From Fusarium oxysporum f. sp. lycopersici 4287 (lineage: Eukaryota > Ascomycota > Sordariomycetes > Hypocreales > Nectriaceae), in NCBI RefSeq assembly GCF_000149955.1, contig NC_030996.1:386357-450356 (forward strand): a DNA stretch of 64,000 nucleotides. The letters run 5' to 3'. Position 1 is the first letter of the stretch. Each line of letters starts with the position of its first letter. Below, piece after piece: positions 56,649 to 64,000 of the stretch. Below the pieces are notes generated by a model. That model saw only the letters and a program-made list of their open reading frames with translations, did no database searches and was not told where the DNA came from. Position numbers and translations under genes: made by a program.

Positions 56649-59600
56649 TCATTCTCCCTCTGACCGCCTGGCCTTAGCTTCCTCCTGAGTCTCATCCCTT
56701 TCCCTCAAAGTGTACCATTCTTCTCTCTTCTCAATGTCAGAATGCTCTTGATACGCCCTATCGATAGCATCGCGAATCTTCTCAGTGAAGACAATCTGCT
56801 TCTTGTGCCTCATGAGTACTCCCACGAACTCCTTCCGCGTCTCCTCTCGAGCTCGTGGATACTCTCTGAAAATACTGAGAAACAATTTCTCTGTGATTGA
56901 GAGGGATGGCGTATGCGTCAAGACTATATCTAACATCAAAGGTTTGGCACCAAGCATGATCTTTTCAAGGTGGCTTGGTGAGAGCTTAATATCTGAGTCA
57001 GACTGCAAAACAAGTGCCAAAATATCCGCCTGATTGCCGGAATATTCAGTCCCCTTTTCGCAAATCCATATCGCGATATCTTGCAACTTTCCGTGAGCTG
57101 GACCAAGGCGCTCAAGTAAGAACTTAAGCTGGAGCAACGATGTGGTTGCTTTCAGCATGCCGTCAGTGACCAGAAGTGACGAGTTTCGAGGCCAGATTGA
57201 CAAGAGAAGCTCAGTATTCTCTTCCGGTTGACCCCACCTTCTGTAAGGCGAGTTCATTGACAATATTTTAATCACGAGACCCTCCGTTACTTCGATGCCG
57301 GGCTGATACTCTATAAGCGCTTTCAAGGTCCCGAGATCTGTTTGAGACTCGAGCATATCGGGAGTGATGTGAACTGAAAGCTCGCGAGCCTTGCTAAGAC
57401 TATTGAAAGCATGCTTTGAGAGGCCAATGTTCAGCATCCTTGGAGTTATTTCCAGTCCCCCACTATGATCAAAAAGAACCTCCAGGTTATCCTGACTTGG
57501 CCGTCTCTCTTCGCTGAGGAAACGAATGATAAGATCTTCGGACACTGGCTGTTCTCCTCTCTTGACAAGGAGAAAGGACAGTAAATCACTGGACTCTAAC
57601 CGAGCTGCAGCTATGATGTCGCTATCTGTGATATCGAGCGTTGTCGAGTGCTGACAAATGAGTCGGGGTATCTTCTGGCTTACACCATAATCGCTACGAG
57701 AAGCTGCAGACTGGAGTGCCAGCGTAAGAGCAGTGTCTCCGTTTGCGTCTTTCAAAGCGGGTGAGGCACCGTATTGAAGCAACTGGAGAACAAGTGACTC
57801 ATCGTTGTACTGACATACCAAGTGTAATGCTGTACCATGAGTTGGATGTACATAGTTGACGTCGACCCCCTTTTCTAGGATCAGTGATATGATGCCCCTG
57901 TTGTTTCCCTGTAAAGCTGAAAAGAGGGGAGTCTTGAAGCTTCCAGTAGTTTTATCCAGGCTGGCTCCATGTTCGATCAAAAGCTTAGCGATTTCGAAGC
58001 TGCCAATGAAAGAAGCCAGCTGGAGCGGGCTCTCCAGTTCATCTGTTCCATTATCAGCAGTGGCACCGTACTCAAGTAGAATTCGAACAATGTTGGTGCA
58101 TCTCTGTGTAGTTTGGTAGTCCACCACCTCTGAATTCAGGTTCTTTTGGTGTCTCGTTCCACGTTGCTCCAATTGCTGTTGCAATGGTGATACGCAAGCC
58201 CATAGCGTTAGCGTAATTGGGTCTCCCGGCTGAGATGATCTCGCTCGGACGTTTGCGCCTCGTTGTAACAATAGCCGTACAACTTCAAAGTTCAAGTAGT
58301 AGCAAGCCACTTGCAACGGGCTATCCTCCTCTTCGTTGCTGCCATCGACACTCATGCCTTGTTGAATCATTCTTCTCACCAGAGGAACAGAACCTGAGGA
58401 ACATGTGAAGAGAAATCTTTTGGGAGTTGGGAGCACATAGTCAAGTAGAAGATTGAGTGTTCTGTAGTCAGTAGACTTTCCCATTGTGAGTGAGTCCAAG
58501 GTTTCGTCGACGATCTCAGATGGATCCACCCCGTCAATGAACAGCTGTTCAAGAAGCGCCTCAACAATGGAAAGATCTCCGTTTCTGCATGCTTCTTGAA
58601 GGCTGGAACTGTCGACTTTTGCGCCAGCCGCAATCAGTTCATTGATCATTTGAAGACCTGCATTCCCTCCCACAGCACTCGAAAGAGCACCAGTAGATTT
58701 AGAAACATCTGCACAAGATTCAAGAAGCAGTCTTACTATGCGCAAATCTGCTTTTTTAATCGCTGCTAGCAGAGGTGTTCGGCAGTCACAGTCATCGACT
58801 TCAATGTTGACGTCAGCGCCTTTCGACAAAAGCATTTCGACGAGGTTGACATAGCCTCCAGAAATAGCAGCATGCAAAGGACTCGCATCTCGAGCCTCTA
58901 TACTTGCCACATTCGCTTCCTTGTGGCCCCGGACATTGACTAGAGCATTGGATTCTAGTAGCAGCTCTGTCATGGCGTGGTCTCCTTTTTGACAGCTTAT
59001 GATAAGAGGATGTTGGAGGCGGCCCTCTTCATTATTCAGTGAGGGGTCTGTCTCGAGGAGTAGTCTTGCGATTTCTGTATATCCTTCTTGTAGAGCCATC
59101 TGAAGCGTGCTTGATGATACAGCTTCCCTCTCGTTCTCTGACTGTCGTTCCGCTTGGTACTTCAACTTAGAATCTGCGCCATGTTGAAGCAGAAGCTCGA
59201 CGATGTCGAGGTGACCACCGACAATGGCCGCGCGCAGGGATGTGTGCCAACGACCCTGTATCACATTTGCGTTTGCTCCCTTGTTCAATAGACTCTGGAC
59301 AATTTGTAGCTGGCCAGTCCGTGCCGCAGCCTGTAGAGGACTCCCGTAGTAGTATCCCGTGGCGTCAATGTCGACTCCTCGAGATAAGAGCAACTCGACA
59401 AAAGGAGCTTTGCCCGAGAACACAGGCCCATCTGTAAAACTAGCTCATATCTTGTGTCTTCCAGCTTGCTTGTATCATACTTCTGTAGAAGGAACTCGAG
59501 TACCGCTCCTGGTCCTTGTTCGAAGACGTACTCCAAAGACGGGGCCTGTAAAAAGCGGCCGTCTGGGTCAACGATAATGCTATGGAAGGTCTGTCGCTCT

Positions 59601-62600
59601 CTATCACCTTCAAAGAACGCGAGAACTTTAGCTAGAAGAACCTTGCCTCCATCAAAATAGTCTGGAAGTTGGTGACCACTGTCCAATAGTCTTGTTGTAA
59701 CCGCCATGGCTTCCATTTCTCTCTGTACTGCTCCCATAAGAGCCGAGTCTCCTTTCCCGGTAAGCTTGACATCTGCTCCAGCTTCAAGCAGCTCTTTTAC
59801 CACGACATCTGGACAGACTCTCGATGCGTATTGAAGAGGATAAACATCCTTTCCGCCTAGACTGTTCGGATCGGCCCCTAGCTTCAGCAGTGTTTGGATG
59901 ACTTTCTGCTGCTGAGGCATTGTTTTCTCTCTATAATATCTCGCATAGTAGGGCAGCTCATAGCTGTCAAAAGCGCTCAGGCCGACTTGCAAAGGACTGA
60001 CAAGACGAGGACCGTCAGTCGACCGTGAACCATCTGCTTCACCAGTGGCAGTTATATGGGTACTGGTAAGGCGAGGCTCGACAGACTGCCTCCAACGTCT
60101 CAGATACCTGGGTTTCTCGTCTTCAGGAACGTTGGCGTTGACATCGATACCAAAGTCGGATACGAGATACTCGATGACGTCAGGCTGTCCCTTGCTACAA
60201 GCCGCATAGACCATTCGGCGTAGAAGGAGTTCGGAATGAGATTCATTGACCTTTTGAGAAAGGAGAAACCTCAATGTCTCAAGATCCTTTCCAGCAGCGC
60301 CTATCAGTGTGTTTTCAGGAATTGAAACGCCTTGTAAATCAGAACTAAGATTAAGCAAGCTCTTGATTACTGAGACGTGACCCTCCTCTGCAGCTTTGTG
60401 GAGGCCTTCCAGGAGATCGTTGTATTGCAGTAGTTGCTGGTGTTTGCAACTCATGATAGCCTCCATAACGGCTACATTACCAGAAGTGCAGCATGCCAGA
60501 AAGTCTGCCTTCAGAGCATGTGGCTCAATCACCGCGACTTTGTACTTTTCTCCTCCTGGTGGAAGTTTCAGCCTCAACTGGTCAGTTTGTTCTGCCGTGC
60601 AGCCAACTTCAGACGCTTTGGCAAGAGTAAGCTGCAAGATATCGTGACGCCCTTGAGGTATGCTCTCTAAAGTTGTGTAGATGCGTTCAATAAAAGGACC
60701 CTTCATCCTCGATGCGTGATCGAGTAACATCTTAACGGTGCTCAAGTGTCCGTTGGAGGCAGCTGCCTTGAGAGCAGTACCAACCTCATAATCCCAGAAT
60801 CCCAAACTTTCCTTTTGCTCCGGTAATACCTTGACAACTGCGTCCTTCCCTCCGGCAGCACTAGCTTCAAGAGGGCGGTTCTTCTGAGAACAGTCCTGGG
60901 TATCATCATCGCTACGGAGAAAATCCCCTTGATCATTAGCGAACATCTCCATTCCATCATCAGTCTCGACTCGAGTGATGTTGTCACGGGTATCTGTATC
61001 AGCGACATGTTCGGCCGTTATGGCATTCCGCTTGTAAAGGTGCGGCCACAATTTAGAGCGAGGGTGTTTATCCCTTCCAGGAGAAGCCTCCCGATAAAGC
61101 GGCCTGTATGGCGAGGGTCGAGCTCTGCTGTACTTGGGACCGGGCGGCTCGTAAAGGAACTTGTAACCTCGTTCCAGGAACAGCATAATGATCTCCTGAT
61201 GCCCACCTTCAGCAGCGGCATGGAACGCATCTGGAGATGAACCTTCGGCATGGACATTCGCCCCCGCGTCAAGAAGCCTCTCAACAACAAGCTTGTGACC
61301 ATAGTACGCTGCAGCTTGCAACGCTGTGCCAGAAGACCCCGTTTTCTGGTGAAGATCTGCACCTTCTTCCAGCAGGATCCTGACAATATCTGTGTGACCT
61401 TTCACAGCGGCGACATAAAGAGCATTGCCATTCCGCTCCTCTGTGTTGACATTGGCACCACGCTGGAGTAGCTCTTCGACCGTGGATTTGTGGTTCATCA
61501 AGCAAGCCGAGCGGAGTGGCGTGCCGAACTGACCTTCGGCTTCGATATCAAGACCTTGTTCCAGGAGATACTTGACGATATCTGTATGGTCATAGAGAGC
61601 CGCAATTGCAACCGCATCTTTTGGGAAGATGTCTTTCGCATCAGATGATGTTTTGGATAGCTGGCGTTGTAACACAAACAACTGGCCACCTTTTATCGCC
61701 TTGGCCAACCGCATCTTGTTTTTGTCCGGGGTTTCCTTGTCTATAAAGCGCTTGAACTCTGGCCTGAGAAGCTGATCGATGACCCTGATGAAGCCATCTC
61801 CGTTGCTATCTGTATGACTTGCTCGTAGTCAAATTCGGAGTCAATAGTAGCATCGTCCTGATGAGNNNNNNNNNNNNNNNNNNNNNNNNNNNNNNNNNNN
61901 NNNNNNNNNNNNNNNNNNNNNNNNNNNNNNNNNNNNNNNNNNNNNNNNNNNNNNNNNNNNNNNNNGCGCATTCATCTCCATTCCATCATCAGTCTCGACT
62001 CGAGTGATGTTGTCACGGGTATCTGTATCAGCGACATGTTCGGCCGTTATGGCATTCCGCTTGTAAAGGTGCGGCCACAATTTAGAGCGAGGGTGTTTAT
62101 CCCTTCCAGGAGAAGCCTCCCGATAAAGCGGCCTGTATGGCGAGGGTCGAGCTCTGCTGTACTTGGGACCGGGCGGCTCGTAAAGGAACTTGTAACCTCG
62201 TTCCAGGAACAGCATAATGATCTCCTGATGCCCACCTTCAGCAGCGGCATGGAACGCATCTGGAGATGAACCTTCGGCATGGACATTCGCCCCCGCGTCA
62301 AGAAGCCTCTCAACAACAAGCTTGTGACCATAGTACGCTGCAGCTTGCAACGCTGTGCCAGAAGACCCCGTTTTCTGGTGAAGATCTGCACCTTCTTCCA
62401 GCAGGATCCTGACAATATCTGTGTGACCTTTCACAGCGGCGACATAAAGAGCATTGCCATTCCGCTCCTCTGTGTTGACATTGGCACCACGCTGGAGTAG
62501 CTCTTCGACCGTGGATTTGTGGTTCATCAAGCAAGCCGAGCGGAGTGGCGTGCCGAACTGACCTTCGGCTTCGATATCAAGACCTTGTTCCAGGAGATAC

Positions 62601-64000
62601 TTGACGATATCTGTATGGTCATAGAGAGCCGCAATTGCAACCGCATCTTTTGGGAAGATGTCTTTCGCATCAGATGATGTTTTGGATAGCTGGCGTTGTA
62701 ACACAAACAACTGGCCACCTTTTATCGCCTTGGCCAACCGCATCTTGTTTTTGTCCGGGGTTTCCTTGTCTATAAAGCGCTTGAACTCTGGCCTGAGAAG
62801 CTGATCGATGACCCTGATGAAGCCATACTCCGTTGCTATCTGTATGACTTGCTCGTAGTCATCTTCGGAGTCAATAGTAGCATCGTACCTGATGAGACCG
62901 AGCACGATATCTTCATGCCCTCCATGAGATGCAGCTTGAACAGCACTCTGAAACTTCGAACCACATTTCGGAGATGCGCCGTTTTGAAGAAGCTTTTCAA
63001 CAATCTCTTCATATCCTCTGAAACACGCAACATGCAACGGACTTCCGTATGCACCGCATTCGATGTTCAACTCTGCACCCTTCTCAATCAAAGTCGTCAC
63101 AGTGGAGAGATGACCTGTAGCGACGGCGACGTAGAGTGCGGTGTGCCCAAGGTCATTTCGTTGGTCCCAGTCTATATCACTCTCCGATTCTGAAAGAAGA
63201 GTCAGCAGGCCGTCTATACCAAAGACAGCTGCTAAGAAGAGAGGAGATGATGTTTCGTTTGGTATGGCATCAAGAGCCGGCTTCATAGGGTGATCCCTCG
63301 GCAGGAGTGTTGCAATCTCCTTCGCAATTTCCAGCCAAGCTTCGAAGGAAAGGCTGACATCATAGTCTTCATCCTCAAAGACAAAAGACAGCATGTCTTG
63401 AAATAGCCTCTCTTCCTTCTTGGTAACTTTTGAACTCTCAAAATGGCTTGCCCAGTGCGTAGCAGCATAGAAGAAAAAGCCTTTGGCTTGCTGTTGCAGG
63501 CTTCCGTTGTCAGGCGGTCCACGCGAGCTGGCCTTTATGCAGATCGATGCCAGAAGACTATTAGCTACTGGAGCGGAGAACAGAGATTGTTGGGTACGTA
63601 TGAAGTATTCTCTGACTGAGTGATGAGCAAGTTGGACGATTTGGCGATTGAGGTCTATAATCACCAAGTTCGAGCACACAACAGATATGTCAGCCGTCGT
63701 GCAAGGGACATTCCCTATGCTTGCGGTAGCGATGGCAGCTAATAACGCCTCGGGAGTCAACGGTGCTTTCATGTACAGCAGCCAGGAGAAAGTTTGGATA
63801 GCTAGTTGTCGCGATGTGTCTCCTGATTGTAGGATTTGTCCCAAGTCGTTCTCGTAAAGCTTGTCTAGATCTGAGAGAATGTTGGACCGTAGGGCCGGAA
63901 GAAGATCATGTTCGTTCTTGACCTTGCGAAGCTGCTGTATCTGTCGATGGACCCATAGAAACCTAGATAAAGTCACGTCGTCAGGCCAGTAATCGAAAGG
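56649..64000 (-). CDS. NACHT-type NLR (STAND) protein with long ankyrin-repeat array, 5' part outside window
   Basis: The gene enters from the right edge and stops at 56649. Residues nearest the edge (RFLWVHRQIQQLRKV, then LPALRSNILSDLDKLYEND, ending VQLAHHSVREYFI) are the winged-helix segment that follows the NACHT NTPase in fungal NLRs. The NTPase itself must lie beyond 64000. After a helical linker come more than 20 ankyrin repeats, such as GHTALYVAVATGHLSTVTTL, GNALYVAAVKGHTDIVRILL and ASPLHAAISGGYVNLVEMLL, then a degenerate C-terminal part. The frame is broken by the duplicated block and 100-N gap (60944-62896) and by one frame change near 59400-59429. Such proteins act in self/non-self recognition or defence; the trigger is unknown. 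Confidence 0.85.
60944..61865. repeat. Left copy of a 0.92 kb near-identical duplication
   Basis: It matches 61973-62896 in the same orientation. Differences seen are only in the last 70 bases: two 1-bp deletions and a 2-base change, which also break the reading frame. It abuts the 100-N run. Confidence 0.93.
61866..61965. other. Assembly gap of exactly 100 N
   Basis: The round length indicates a gap of unknown size, unlike the other three runs. Confidence 0.95.
61973..62896. repeat. Right copy of the 0.92 kb duplication
   Basis: It matches 60944-61865 and keeps an open reading frame throughout. The seven bases between the N run and this copy (61966-61972) do not match the left copy well, as expected of a ragged contig end. 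Confidence 0.93.

Overview
The window is nuclear DNA of a filamentous ascomycete. Most genes carry several 45-65 bp GT..AG introns, many with a visible CTAAC-type branch point. The gene content is typical of Pezizomycotina: Zn2Cys6 regulators, a fungal-rhodopsin membrane protein, a GMC oxidoreductase, a heme-thiolate peroxygenase and a NACHT-ankyrin protein. A Sordariomycete close to Fusarium/Nectriaceae is my best guess, by general resemblance only. There are four runs of N (18378-19291, 38582-39004, 55278-55960, 61866-61965). The last is exactly 100 N and is flanked by two near-identical 0.92 kb copies, so it is probably an unmerged contig overlap.

Layout. 0-4.9 kb: a degenerate and an intact tandem paralogue of a coiled-coil gene, a second small coiled-coil gene, and a chromodomain-like gene with a 13-nt first exon. 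4.9-18 kb: secreted S10 carboxypeptidase converging on a GMC oxidoreductase, a seven-helix SAT4/rhodopsin-like protein, a purine-cytosine permease, two SDR enzymes and an F-box-like gene. 19.4-23.2 kb: a short secreted peroxygenase-like (chloroperoxidase family) gene, with a nearly intact piggyBac-type transposon just upstream of its promoter and a MITE behind that. 23.4-31.9 kb: iron-containing alcohol dehydrogenase beside a Zn2Cys6 regulator on the same strand, a pepsin-like protease, and a second Zn2Cys6 regulator. 33-39 kb: broken gene remnants, a 30-nt poly(A) tract, one small AT-hook-like gene and gene-poor DNA. 39.2-48 kb: AhpD/CMD-like protein, SRPBCC protein, five-exon SDR, a second copy of the same MITE, a small membrane protein, an auxin-efflux-type carrier and a membrane-anchored lectin-like propeller. 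48-53.4 kb: no convincing gene. 53.4-56.3 kb: an OPT oligopeptide transporter interrupted by a gap. 56.6-64 kb: the C-terminal part of a large NACHT-type NLR with more than 20 ankyrin repeats, running off the window end.

The genes do not form one pathway. Several are nutrient-acquisition functions (secreted peptidases, OPT and purine permeases), several are small-molecule redox enzymes, and one is a candidate self/non-self or immune receptor. No wholly new system is evident. The most useful second looks are the NLR locus and its assembly duplication, the MITE family, the piggyBac element next to the peroxygenase promoter, and the small orphan genes. Exon boundaries were worked out by hand from frame, GT/AG sites and conserved motifs; no alignment or transcript data were available.
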